Source: Scylla paramamosain
Lineage: Eukaryota > Arthropoda > Malacostraca > Decapoda > Portunidae
Reading direction: 5' to 3'
Length of the DNA: 64,000 nucleotides
Assembly (NCBI RefSeq): GCF_035594125.1
Contig: NC_087158.1
Location: forward strand, 6,622,501 to 6,686,500
Shown: positions 41,514 through 53,600 of the stretch, in pieces
Position numbering within the stretch: position 1 is the first letter of the stretch
How the letters are laid out: every line of letters starts with the position of its first letter
Notes under the pieces: model-generated
Database searches by the model: none
Seen by the model: the letters and a program-made list of their open reading frames with translations, nothing else
Told to the model about the DNA's origin: nothing
Position numbers and translations under genes: made by a program

Positions 41514-41877
41514 ACACGCATTTAGTAAGGTTGCTATGTTTCTCAATTAAGAGTGTTATTCATGAGTTTCAGCATATACACGAGTTTCTGCGTTTTTTGC
41601 CTTGTGGTTTTTTTGCATTATACATTCCTTATACATTTTTCTAGCAATGTCCCTTTGTTTCCCAATATAGAGTGCTTTGTATCCATTTTCGCGTTTTTTT
41701 GTAGGTAACAAGCTCAAAAACACTCAAAATATACATTTTTAGTAATGTTTTTCTGCGTCTTGATATTGGTAGGTTTGTATTAGTTTTAGCGTTTTTCTAC
41801 GTAAAACACTGAGAAGACACGTTTTCAGTAATTTTCTTTTTTATTCCCACATAGAGTGAGTTCCCACATAGAGTGAG
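41514..41877 (-). repeat. Recurrent inverted module, copy 7 (3'-truncated)
   Basis: The left junction is standard (ACACGCATTTAGTAAGG) and the internal TTTCAGCA-TATACACGAG deletion is shared with copies 3 and 5. The module stops in S10 after the duplicated TTCCCACATAGAGTGAG. Direct sequence then resumes in S7 (GTGTATTATAACTG) rather than S4, so the right junction is secondary. Confidence 0.88.
41843..41877. repeat. 17-bp tandem duplication at the truncated inverted module
   Basis: TTCCCACATAGAGTGAG occurs twice in a row (41844-41860 and 41861-41877). Only one copy is present in the other seven inverted modules. It lies at the secondary breakpoint of copy 7. Confidence 0.85.
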
Positions 41878-43150
41878 TGTATTATAACTGTTTTTAACTT
41901 CCTTAAGTACCAAAACGTTAAAACCCACAAATAACACTCTTTAAAGAGAATAAATAAATAAATAAATAAAAAATAGCATTTTTTTGTATTGATTTTCATA
42001 AGTACCGAGATGCCAAAATTCTGCCAAAATTTAGGGAATTTATGTGGAAAAAAAAAAAAGACATTATCAAAAAATTTAATTATATCTTTTTTTCGGATTG
42101 TTATTTACCAAACCCTAAAGTGCATCCAAAGCCACCTATATGAGAAAATTAAAAGACTTTACCAGAAACCTGTCTTTTCAGTGTTTTTCAGCATGTTAGG
42201 CACCAAACCGATAAATAATATGGAAGTCAATCAATATGTGAATCCAAAACAAAATTACCAAAAACGTGTCTTCTCAGTGTTTTACGTAGAAAAAACGCTA
42301 AAACGGATGCAAAGCAACGAATATGAAGAAATAGAATAACATTACCAAAAAGTGTTTTTGAGCTTTTTACCTACAAAAAAACGCGAAAATGGATGTAAAA
42401 GCACTCTATATTACGAAGCAAAAGGACATTTACAGAAACGTGTATAATAATTGTTTTATAGTTTCACAAGAACCACAAGAGAAAAAACGCAAAAACTCGT
42501 GTATATAGAGAAGTTTCTGACATACCAAAATGCTAAAACACTTTTAATTGAAAAACAGAACTACCTTACCAAATGTGTGTATTTTGAGTGTTTTTCACAT
42601 TCTTAGTTACGAAAATCCCAAAATTACATGCGAAACTAGCTTTATGTGGGAAAAAAAATTATATTATCAGAAAAGTGTCTTTTGAGTGTTTTTGAGCGTG
42701 ATATGCAACAAAGCACTAAAAAGCAGAATAATCACATTTTATAGGAAGAAAACCAACTTCTACAAAGAACTTCCCTTTAAGTGTTTTTAACTCCTTACAT
42801 ACCAAAACGCTAAAACGCATACAAAACACCCATTATGGAGAAACAGAATAACATTACCAAAAACATGTATTTTGAATGTTTTTGATCATGTTACCTATAA
42901 AAATGCTTAAATACATGCAAAGAACGCTATGTCTATGAAACGAAAATACATTACGAAAATCGTGTAGTATGATTGTTTTTAAGTTCCTTAAGTATCAAAA
43001 AACTAAAACCAACAAATAGAGAAAAAATAAATGAATAAAATAGATTTTTTTTATTCATTTACATAGGTATAAAGATGCCAAAATTGAGGAGAAATTCAGG
43101 AAAATTATGTAAAAAAAAAATAAAATTTTTTAGCTTTTTCCGGAATTATG

Positions 43151-43158
43151 TACTCGTA
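43151..43158. other. TACTCGTA insertion site 1
   Basis: Where other copies read ATGTACCAAACC, this S9 reads ATGTACTCGTACGAATTG. It is consistent with a 6-bp CTCGTA insertion next to TA, although the following ~9 bases also differ. Confidence 0.45.
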
Positions 43159-43521
43159 CGAATTGTAGAAGTGCATGCAAAGCCACCTATATGAGGAAAT
43201 TACAAAACTTTACCAGAAACCTGTCTTTTGAGTGTTTTTCAGCAATTTCAACAATATTACTGAACACGTGTCTTTTCAGTGATTTGCGCAGAAAAACGCG
43301 AAAACGGATGTAAACCAACCAATATGAAGAAATACCAAAAATACCAAAAAAGAAAATTACCAAAAAAATTTATTTTGATGTGTTTTTGAGCTTGTTACCT
43401 ACAAAAAATGCAAAAATGGATGGAAAGCACTTTATATTGGCAAAGAAAAGGACATTACGAGAAACGTGTATGAGTGTTTTATAGTTTGACAAGAACCTGA
43501 AGGTAAAAAACTCAAAAACTC

Positions 43522-43697
43522 GTGTACATAAAGAAGTTTCTTACATACCAAAAAGCTGAAACTCATGAATAACACTTTTAATTTTGAAACAGAAATACCT
43601 TACAAAATGTGTGTATTAGAAAAGTTTCTTACATACCAAAATGCTGAAACTCATGAATAACACATTTAATTAAGAAATAGAACAACCTTACTAAATG
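43522..43697 (+). repeat. Tandem S2b duplication in type-b monomer, copy 6
   Basis: Same duplication. The b-like copy at 54006 has only a single S2b and may keep the state before the duplication. Confidence 0.82.
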
Positions 43698-46600
43698 CCT
43701 GTGTTTTGAGTTTTTTTCACATTCTTAGTTACCAAAACCCCAAATTCCATGCAAAACTAGCTTTATAAGGGAAAAAAAAAATTATATTACCAGAAAAGTG
43801 TCTTTTCAGTGTTTTTGAGCGTGTTAGGCAATAAAGCACTAAAAAGCAGGGCAATCACATTATATGGGAATAAAAACAACTTTTACCAAGAACTTGTCTT
43901 TAAGTATTTTTGAGCTCATTACATACCAAAACGCTAAAATGCATGCAAAACACCTTTTATGGAGAAACTATAAAATTACCAAAAACATATATTTTAAGTG
44001 TTTTTGATCATGTTATCTATAAAAACGCTTAAATACATGCAAAGAACCTTATGTTTGCGAAACGAAAGGACATTACGAGAAATGTGTATTATAAGTGTTT
44101 TTAAGTTCCTTAAGTACCAAAAAGCTAAAACCCACAAATAACCCTCTTTATTTAGAAAAAAAGTAAGAAAATAAAAAAATAGGATATTTTTTTTTTTTGT
44201 TATTCATCTTCATAGGTACCGAGATCCCAAAATTCTGGGAAAATTCAGGGCTATTATATGATAAAACAAAAATTATCAAAAAAGTTAATTTTACCTTTTT
44301 TTTCGGAATGTTATGTACCAAACCCTAAAGTGCATGGAAAGCCTCCTCCTATATGAGGAAATTAAACGACCTTACCAGAAATCTGTTTTTTGAGTGTTTT
44401 TCAGCATGTAAGGCACCAAAACGATAAATAATAAGGAACTCACTCTATATGAGAATCCAAAACAAAATTGCTGAAAACGTGTTTTTTCTTTCTTTTACGT
44501 AGAAAAACGCTAAAACGGATGCAAACCTACCAATATCAAGAAATAGAACAATATTACATAAAAGGAATATTTTGAGTGTTTTTGAGCTTGTTACCTACAA
44601 AAAAAAACGAGAACATTCATGCAAAGCACTCTATATTAGAAAACGAAAGGACTTTGCAAGAAAAGTGTATAATGAGTTTTTTTGATAGTTCAAAAGAACC
44701 AAAAGGCAAAAAACACAAAAACTCGTGTATATGGAGAAGGTTCCTAGATGCCAAAATGCTGAAAATTATGAATAACACTCTTAATTGAGAAACAGAACAA
44801 CCTTACTAAATGCGTTTATTTTGAGTGCTTTTCACATTCTTATTTACCAAAACCCCAAATTGCATGCGAAACTACCTTTATGTGAGAAAAAAATTACATT
44901 TCCAGAAAAGTGTCTTTTAAGTGTTTTTGAGCGTGATAGGCAATAAAGCACTAAAAAGCAGGGCAATCATATTACATTGGAATAACACCAATTTATACCA
45001 AAAACTTGCCTTTAAGTGTTTTTTGAGCTCCTTATATACCAAACCGCTAAAACGCATGCAAAACAAACTTTATGGAGAAACAGAATAACATTACCAAAAA
45101 CATGTATTTTGAGTGTTTTTGATCATGTTATTTGTAAAAATGCTTAAATAAATGCAAAGAATATTATGTTTGGGAAATAAAAGGACATTACGAGAAACGT
45201 GTATTATGAGTGTTTTTTTTAAGTTCCTTAAGTACCAAAAAGCTAAAACACACAAATAACACTCTATTTAGAAAATGAAAAATAAAAAAAAAATAAAAAA
45301 TAGGAATTTTTTGTTATTCATATTCATAGGTACCGATATGCCAAAATTCTGGGAAAATTTCAGGGCAATCATATGATAAAAAAAATATTATCAAAAAAGT
45401 TAATTTCAGCTTTTTATTCGGACTGTTATGTACCAAACCCTAAAGTGCATGCAAAGACTCCTATATGAGGAAATTAATCGACCTTACCAGAAATATGTGT
45501 TTTGAGTGTTTTTAGCATGTTAGGCACCAAAACGATAAATAATAAGGAACTCACTCTATATGGGAATCCAAAAAAAAAGTTACTGAAAACGTGTTTTCTC
45601 AGTGTTTTACGTAGAAAAACGCAACAACGGATGCAAAGCAACCAATATCAAGAAATAGAAAAACGTTACTAAAAAGGTATATTTTGAGTGTTTTTGAGCT
45701 TGTTACCTACAAAAAACGAGAAAATTGATGCAAAGCACTCTATATTGGGAAACAAAAGGACATTGCAAGAAAAGTGTATAATGAGTGTTTTATAGTTCAA
45801 AAGAACCACAAGGCAAAAAACGCCAAATATCGTGTATATTGAGATGTTTCCTAGATACAAAAATGCTAAAACTCATGTATAACACTCCTAATTGAGAAAC
45901 CAGAGAAACCTTAATAAATGCGTGTATTTTGAGTGCTTTTCACATTCTTAGTTACCAAAACCCCAAGTTGCATGCGAAAATAGATTTGTGGGAAAAAACA
46001 ATGAGTTTAACAGAAAAGTGTCTTTTGAGTGTTTTTGAGCGTGATAGCCAGTAAAGCATCAAAAAGGAGGGCAATCACATCACATTGGAGGAAAAAGAAT
46101 TTTTACCAAGAACTTGCCTTAAAGTGTTTTTGAGCTCCTTATATACCAAAACACTAAAATGCATGCAAAACACTCTTTATGGTGAAACAGAGTAACATTA
46201 CCAAAAACATGTATTTTGAGAGTTTTTCATCATGATCCCAATAAAAATGCTTAAATAAATGCAAAGAACACTATTTTTGGGAAAATAAAAGGAGATTACG
46301 TGAAACGGGTATTATGAATGTTTTAAGTTTATTAATTACCAAAAAGCTAAAAGCCACAAATAACACTTTATTGAGAAACAATAAATAAATTTAAAAGAAT
46401 ACATTTTTTTTTCTTTCTTATTCATCCATCTTCACAGGTACAGAAATGCCAAAATTCGGGCAAAATTCAGGAAATTATGTGAAATAAGAACATTATCAAA
46501 AAAGTTAAATTTAGCTTTTTTTTTAGGACTGTTATGTACCAAATCCCTAAAGTGCATGCAAAACCACCTATATGGGGAAATTAAACGTCTTTGCCAGAAA

Positions 46601-47518
46601 ACGGTCTTATAAGTGTTTTTCAGCATGTTAGCAACCAACACGATAAATAACATGGAAGTCTATATGGGAATCCAAAACAAAATTACTAAAAACGTGTTTT
46701 TTCGGTGTTTTACATAGAAAAACGCAAAAACGGATGCAAACCAACCAATATGAAGAAATAAAATAACATTACCAAAAAGGTATATTTTGAGTGTTTTTGA
46801 AATTGTTACAAACAAAAAACGCGAAAATGGATGGAAAGCACTCTATATTGGGAAGGAAAAGGACATTACGAAAAACGTGTATAAAGAGTGTTTTATAGTT
46901 TAACAAGAACTACAAGGGAAAAAACGCAAAATTCGTGTATATAGTTTCTTATATAAAATGTGTAAAGTTTCTTATATTCTAAAATGCTGAAACTCTGGAA
47001 CAACACTCTTAATTGAGAAACAGAACAATCTTACTAAATACGTGTATTTTGAGTGTTTTTCACATTCTTAGTTACCAAAACCCCCGAATTGCATGTGAAA
47101 CCAGCTTTATGTGGGAAAAAAAATGACTACCAGAAAAAATGTCTTTTGAGTGTTTTTGAGCGTGTTAGGCAATAAAGCACCAAAATGCAGGGCAAAAACA
47201 TTACATTGGAATAAAACGAATTTTGAAAAAGAACTTGCCTTTAAGTGTTTTTGAGCTCTTTATATACCAAAACACTAAAACGCATACAAAATACACTTTA
47301 TGGTGAAACAGAAGAACATTACCAAAAATATGTATTTTGAGTGTTTTTGATCATGTTACCAATAAAAACGCTTAAATACATGCAAAGAACCTTATTTTTG
47401 GGAAACGAAAGGACATTACGAGAAACGTGTATTATGAGTGTTTTTAAGTTCCTTAAGTACCAAAAAAGCTAAAACCCACAAATAACACTCTTTATAGAAA
47501 GAAAAAAATATATATATA

Positions 47519-47541
47519 ATTTTTTTTTTTTTTTTTTTTTG
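47519..47541. repeat. 22-base T run after a (TA)n stretch at the S7/S8 hinge
   Basis: ATATATATAATT followed by a long T run before GTTATTCATCTTCATAG. Same hinge position as in other monomers; length may be affected by homopolymer sequencing error. Confidence 0.85.
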
Positions 47542-47578
47542 TTATTCATCTTCATAGTTATTAAAGATGCCAAAATTC

Positions 47579-47592
47579 TGGATATATTCTTT
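47579..47592. repeat. Shared S8-to-S10 deletion junction, copy 4
   Basis: A diverged version (GTTATTAAAGATGCC, then GGATATATTCTTTCGGAATC), again followed by an f monomer. Confidence 0.82.
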
Positions 47593-49279
47593 CGGAATCA
47601 AAAAACAAAATTACTGAAAACGTGTCTTTTCGGTGTTTTACGTAGAAAAACGCTAATACAGATTAAAACCAACCAATATGAAGAAATAGAATAACATTAC
47701 CAAAGAGGTATATTTTGAGTGTTTTTAAGCTTATGTACAAAAAAACGCGAAAATGGATGCAAACCACTCTCTATTGGGAAAGAAAAGGACATGACGAGAA
47801 ACATGTATATTGAGTGTCTTATTATTTTCGGGCAAAAGAACTTGTGGTTCACAAGAACCACAAGGCAAAAAACGCAAAAACTCGTGTATATAAAGAAGTT
47901 ACTTAGATAGCAAAATGCTGAAACTCATGAATAAACATCTTAATTGAGAAACAGAACAACATTACCAAATGCGTGTATTTTGAGTGTTTTTTTCATATTC
48001 TTTTCCAAAACCCTAAAAAGCATGCGAAACTAGCTTTATGTGGGAAAAAAATGACATTACCAAAAGTATCTTTTCAGTGTTTTTAAGCGTGTTAGGCAAT
48101 AAAGCACTAAAAAGCAAGGCAATCATATTACATTGGAATAAAACCAACATTTACCAAGAACTTGCCTTGAAGTGTTTTTCAGCTCCTTAACATAACAAAT
48201 CGCTAAAATGCATGGAAAACACTCCTTTATGGAGAATCAGAATAGCATTACCAAAAATAAGTGTTTTGAGTGCTTTTATCATGTTACCTATAAAAACGCT
48301 TAAATACATGAAAAGATCCCCATATTTTGGAAACGAAAGGACATTACGAGAAATGTGTATTAAGAATGTTTTTTAAGTTCCTTAAGTACCAAAACGTTAA
48401 AACCTATAAATAACACTCTTTATAGAGAAAAAAATAAATAAAAAAATAGCATTTTTATTTTTTTGTTATTGATGTTCATAGGTACCAAGATGCCAAAATT
48501 CTGCCGAAATTCAGGGAAATTATGTGGAAAAAACATTACCGAAAAATTTCATTTTACCTTTTTTTCGGAGTTATGTTCCGAACCATAAAGTGTATGCAAA
48601 GCCACATATCTGATGATATTTAACAACTTTACAAGAAACCTGTCTTTTGAGTGTTTTTATACATGTTAGGCACCAAAACGATAAATAATATGAAAGTCAC
48701 TCTATATGGAAATCCAAAACAAAATGACTGAAAACGTGTCTTTTAAAAGATTTACGTAGAAAAACGCTAAAACGGATGCAAACCAACCAATATGAAGAAA
48801 TAGAATAACATTACCAAAAAAGTATATTTTGTGTGTTTTTAGCTTGTTACATAAAAAAAAATGCGAAAATGGATGCAAAGCACTTTATATAAGGAAAAAA
48901 AAAGGACATAACGTGAAACGTGTATAATGAGTGTTTTATAGTTTCACCAGAATCACAAGGCAAAAAAACGTAAAAACTCGACCGTATGGAGAAGTTTCTA
49001 AGATACCAAAATACTGAAACTCATGAATAACACTCTTAATCAAGAAACAGAACAACCTTCCTAAATGCGTGTAGTTTGAGTGTTTTTTTACATTCTTAGT
49101 TACCAAAACCCCAAATTCAATGCGAAACTAGCTTTATGTGGAAAAAAAATGACATTACCAGAAAAGTGTCTTTGAGTGTTTTTTAGCGTGTTAGGCAATA
49201 AAACACTAAAAAGCAGGGCAATCACATTACATGGGAATAAAACCAACTTTTACGAAGAATTTGCCTTTTAGTGTTTTTG

Positions 49280-49757
49280 ACACGCATTTAGTAAGGTTGC
49301 TCTGTTTCTCAATTAAGTGTTATTCATGAGTTTCAGCATTTTGGTATATAGGAAACTTCTCCATATAAACGAGTTTTTGCGTTTTTTGCCTTGTGTTTTT
49401 TTTTTTAATTATAAAACATTCATTATACACTTTTCTCGCAATGTCCCTTTGTTTCCCAATATAGAGTTCTTTGTATCGATTTTCGCGTTTTTTTGTAGGT
49501 AACAAGTGTTTTTACACTCAAAATATACATTTTTGGTAATGTTTTTCTGCTTCTTGATATTAGTTGGTTTGTATCAGTTTAAGCGTTTTTCTACGTAAAA
49601 AAACTGAGAAGACACGTTTTAAGTAAATTTCCTTTGGATTCCCACATAGAGTGAGTTCCTTATTATTTATCGTTTTGGTGCCTAACATGCTGAAAAACAA
49701 TCAAAAGACAGATTTCTGGTAAGGTCTTTAATTTCCTCATATGGGAGGCTTTACATG
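49280..49757 (-). repeat. Recurrent inverted module, copy 8
   Basis: Full-length internally (the CTTCTCCATATAAACGAG segment is kept). Standard junctions (left CACGCATTTAGTAAGG, right ACATG|TCTTTTC). Right flank variant B (ATGGGAGGC, AGGCAGGGCAATC). It therefore combines the complete interior of variant A copies with a variant B flank. Confidence 0.9.
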
Positions 49758-50629
49758 TCTTTTCAGTGTTTTTGAGCGTGTTACGCAATAATGCACTAAG
49801 AGGCAGGGCAATCACATTACATGGGAATAAAACCAAATTTTACCAAGAACTTGCCCTTAAGTGTTTTTGAGCTCCCTACATACCAAACGCTAAAAAGCAT
49901 GCAAAATACATTTGATGAAGAAACAGAATAACATTAACATTATTTTGAGTGTTTTTATCATGTTATCTATAAAAACGCTTAAATACATGCAAAGAGAAAC
50001 TTATGTTTGGGGAACGAAAGGACATTACGAGAAACGTGTATTATGATTGTTTTTGAAGTTCCTTCAGTACGAAAAAGCTAAAACCTACAAATAACACGTT
50101 TTAGAAAAAAATAATAATAAATAAAAAAAAAATGGGATTTTTTTTTTATCTTCATAGGTACCGAATTGCCAAAATTCTGCCAAAAAAATCAAGGAATTTA
50201 TGTGAAAAAGAGAACATTATCATGAAAGTTAAATATAGTTTTTTTTTTTCTGATTGTTATGTACCAAAACCTAGAGTGCATGCAAACCCACCTATATAGG
50301 GAAGTTAAACGACTTTACCAGAAACCTGTGTTTTCAGTGTTTTTCATCATGTTAGGCACCAATACGATAAATAATAAGAAAATCAGTCAGTATGTGAATC
50401 CAAAACAAAATTACTGAAAACATGTCTTTTCAGTGTTTTACGTAGAAAAATGTTAAGGCGGATGCAAACCATCCTATATGAAGAAATTGAATAACATTAC
50501 CAAAAAGATATATTTTGAGTGTTTTTGAGTTTGTTACCTACAAAAAAAGCAAAAATGGATTTAAAGCACTCTATATTAGGAAACAAAAGGAAATTACGAG
50601 AAACGTGTATAATGAGTGTTTTATAGTTT

Positions 50630-50637
50630 TACTCGTA
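50630..50637. other. TACTCGTA insertion site 2
   Basis: Other type-a copies read AGTTTTAAAAGAACC in S2a; here it is AGTTTTACTCGTAAAAGAACC minus shared bases, i.e. a clean 6-bp insertion. Confidence 0.6.
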
Positions 50638-53600
50638 AAAGAACCACAAGGCAATAAACGCAAAAACTCCTGTATATAGAGAAATTTTTACATACCAAAA
50701 TGATGAAATGCATGAATAACACTTTTAATCGATAAACGGAACTACCTTACCAAATTGTGTATTTTGAGTGTTTTTCACATTCTTAGTTACAAAAATGCCA
50801 AATTACATGCGAAACTAGCATCATTTGGGAAAAAAAATGACATTACCAGAAAAGTGTCTTTTGAGTGTTTTTGAGCGTGATATGCAACAAAGCAATAAAA
50901 AGCAGAATAATCACATTACATGAGAATAAAACCAACTTTTACGAAAAATTTGCCTTTAAGTATTTTTTAACCCCTTATATACCAAACCACTAAAACGCAT
51001 TTAAAACAAACATTATGGAGAAACATAATAACATTACCAAAAGCATGTATTTTGAGTGTTTTTGATCATGTGATCTATAAAAACGCTTAAGTACATGCAA
51101 AGAACATTATGTTTGGGAAACAAAAGGACATTACGAGAAACGTGTATTATGAGTGTTTTTGATAAGTTCCTTTAAGTACCAAAAAGCTAAAACCCACAAA
51201 TAACATTTTTTATTTAGAAAATAAAAAAAAAATAAATAAAATAAAATAAATAGGATTTTTTTTTATTATTCATCTTCATAGGTACCGAAATGCCAAAATT
51301 CTGGGAAAATTCAGGGCAATTATGTGATAAAAGAATATTATCAAAAAACTTAATTTCAGCTTTTTTTTTCGGACTCTTATGTACTAAACCCTAAAGTGCA
51401 TCCAAAGTCTCCAATATGAGGAAATTAAACCTCACCAGAAATCTGTGTTTTGTGCGTTTTTAAGCATGTTAGACACCAAAACGATAAATAATAAGGGACT
51501 CACTCTATATGGGAAATCAAAACAAAGTTACTGAAAACGTGTCTTCTCAGTGTTTTACGTAGAAAAACGTTAAAACGGATACAAACCAACCAATATCAAG
51601 AAATAAAAAAACGTTACCAAAAAGGTATATTTTGAGTGTTTTTGAGTTTTTTACTTACAAAAACGCGAAAATTGATGCAAAGCACTCTATATTGGGAAAG
51701 AAAAGGACATTGCAAGAAAAGTGTATAATGAGTGTTTTATACTTCAAAAGAACCACAAAGCAAACAACGCAAAAACTCGTGTATATTTACAGATTTCTTA
51801 GATACCAAAATGCTGAAACTCATTAATAACACTCTTAATTGAGAAACAGAACAACCTTACTAAATGCGTGTATTTTGAGTGCTTTTCACATTCTTAGTGA
51901 CCAAAAACCCCAAAATGCAAAAATAGCTTTCTGGGGAAAAAAATTACTTTACCAGAAAAGTGTCTTTTGAGTGTTTTTCAACGTGGTAGGTAATAATGCA
52001 CTCAAAAGCAGGACAATCACATTACATTGGAATAAAACCATTTTTTACCAAGAACTTGCCTTTAAGTGTTTTTGAGCTCCATTATACAAAACTGCTAAAA
52101 CGCATGCAAAACATACTTTATGGAGAAACAGAATAATATTACCAAAACCTTGTATTTTGAGTGTTTTTGATCAAGTTATCTATAAAAATGCTTAAATACA
52201 TGCAAAGAACTTTATGTCTGGGAAACAAAAGGATATTACCAGAAACGTGTATTATGAGTGTTTTTAAGTTCCTTAAGTACCAAAACGGTAAATCCCATAA
52301 ATATCACTCTTTATTCGGAAAAAAATAAAAATAAATAAAAAAATAAAAAATAGCATTTTTTATTTTTCTTTATTTATCTTCATAGGTACCGAGACGCCAA
52401 AATTCTGGGAAAATTCAGGGCAATTATATGATAAAAGAATATTAACAAAAAGTTAATTTTAGCTTTTTTTTTCGGACTGTTATGTACCAATCCCTAAAGT
52501 GCATGCAAACCCTCCTATATGAGGAAATTAAACGACCTTATCAGAAATCTCTCTTTTGAGTGTTGTTCAGCATGTTAGGCACCAAAACAATAAATAATAA
52601 AGAACTCACTCTATATATTAATTCTAAACAAAATTACTGAAAACGTGTCTTTTCAGTGTTTTGCGTAGAAAAACGCTAAAACGAAAATAAACAAATCAAT
52701 GTAAAGAAATAGAAAAACATTACCAAAAAGGTATATTTTGAGTGTTTTTGAGCTTGTTACCTATAAAAAACACGAAAATTCATGCAAAGCACTCTATAAT
52801 GGGAAAGAAAAGGACATTGCAAGAAAAGTGTATAATGAGTGTTTTTTTTAGTTCAAAAGAACCACAAGGCAAAAAATGCAAAAAACAAGTGTATATGAAG
52901 AAGTTTCGTAGATACCAAAATGCTGAAACTCATGAACAACACTCTTAATTGAGAAACAGAACAATCTTACTAAATGTGTGTATTTTGAGTGCTTTTCACA
53001 TTCTTAGTTACCAAAACCCCAAATTGCATGCGAAACCAGCTTTATGTCGGAAAAAATCAAATTACCAGAAAAATGTCTTTTTAGTGTTTTTGAGCGTGTT
53101 AGGCAATAAAGCACTAAAAAGGAGGGCAATCACATTACATAGGAATAAAAACAATTTTTAATAAGAACTTGCCTTTAAGTGTTTTTGAGCTCTTTATATA
53201 CCAAAACACTAAAACGCATGCAAAATACACTTCATGGTGAAACAGAATAACATTAGCAAAAACATGTATTTTTATTGTTTTTGATCATGTTACCAATAAA
53301 AACACTTAAATGACATTACCAGAAAAATGTCTTTTAAGTGTTTTAGAGCGTGATATGCAACAAAGCACTAAAAAGCAGAAAAATCACAAAACTTGGGAAT
53401 AAAACAAACTTTTACGAAGAACTTGCATTTAAGTGTTTTTCTAACTCCTTACATAACAAAACGCTAAAACACATGTAAAACACCCTTTATGGAGAAACAA
53501 AATAACTACCAAAAATATGTATTTTGAGCGTTTTTGATCATGTTACTTATAAAAACGCTTAAATACATGTAAAGAACCCTATGTTTGTATAAGAAAAGTA

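Larger units (their letters stand above)
41514..49279 (+). repeat. Array block 7: near-full super-repeat (7.8 kb) with truncated inverted module
   Basis: The inverted module 41514-41877 is shorter than the others and ends in a 17-bp tandem duplication before direct S7 resumes. Monomers start at 42351 (same S1 head deletion as the copy at 1178), 43369 (b), 44566 (c), 45678 (c), 46791 (d, carrying the e-type S8-S10 deletion at ~47579-47592), 47709 (f) and 48823 (g). Since 42351 resembles 1178, block 0 may be the tail of a similarly truncated variant. Confidence 0.82.
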
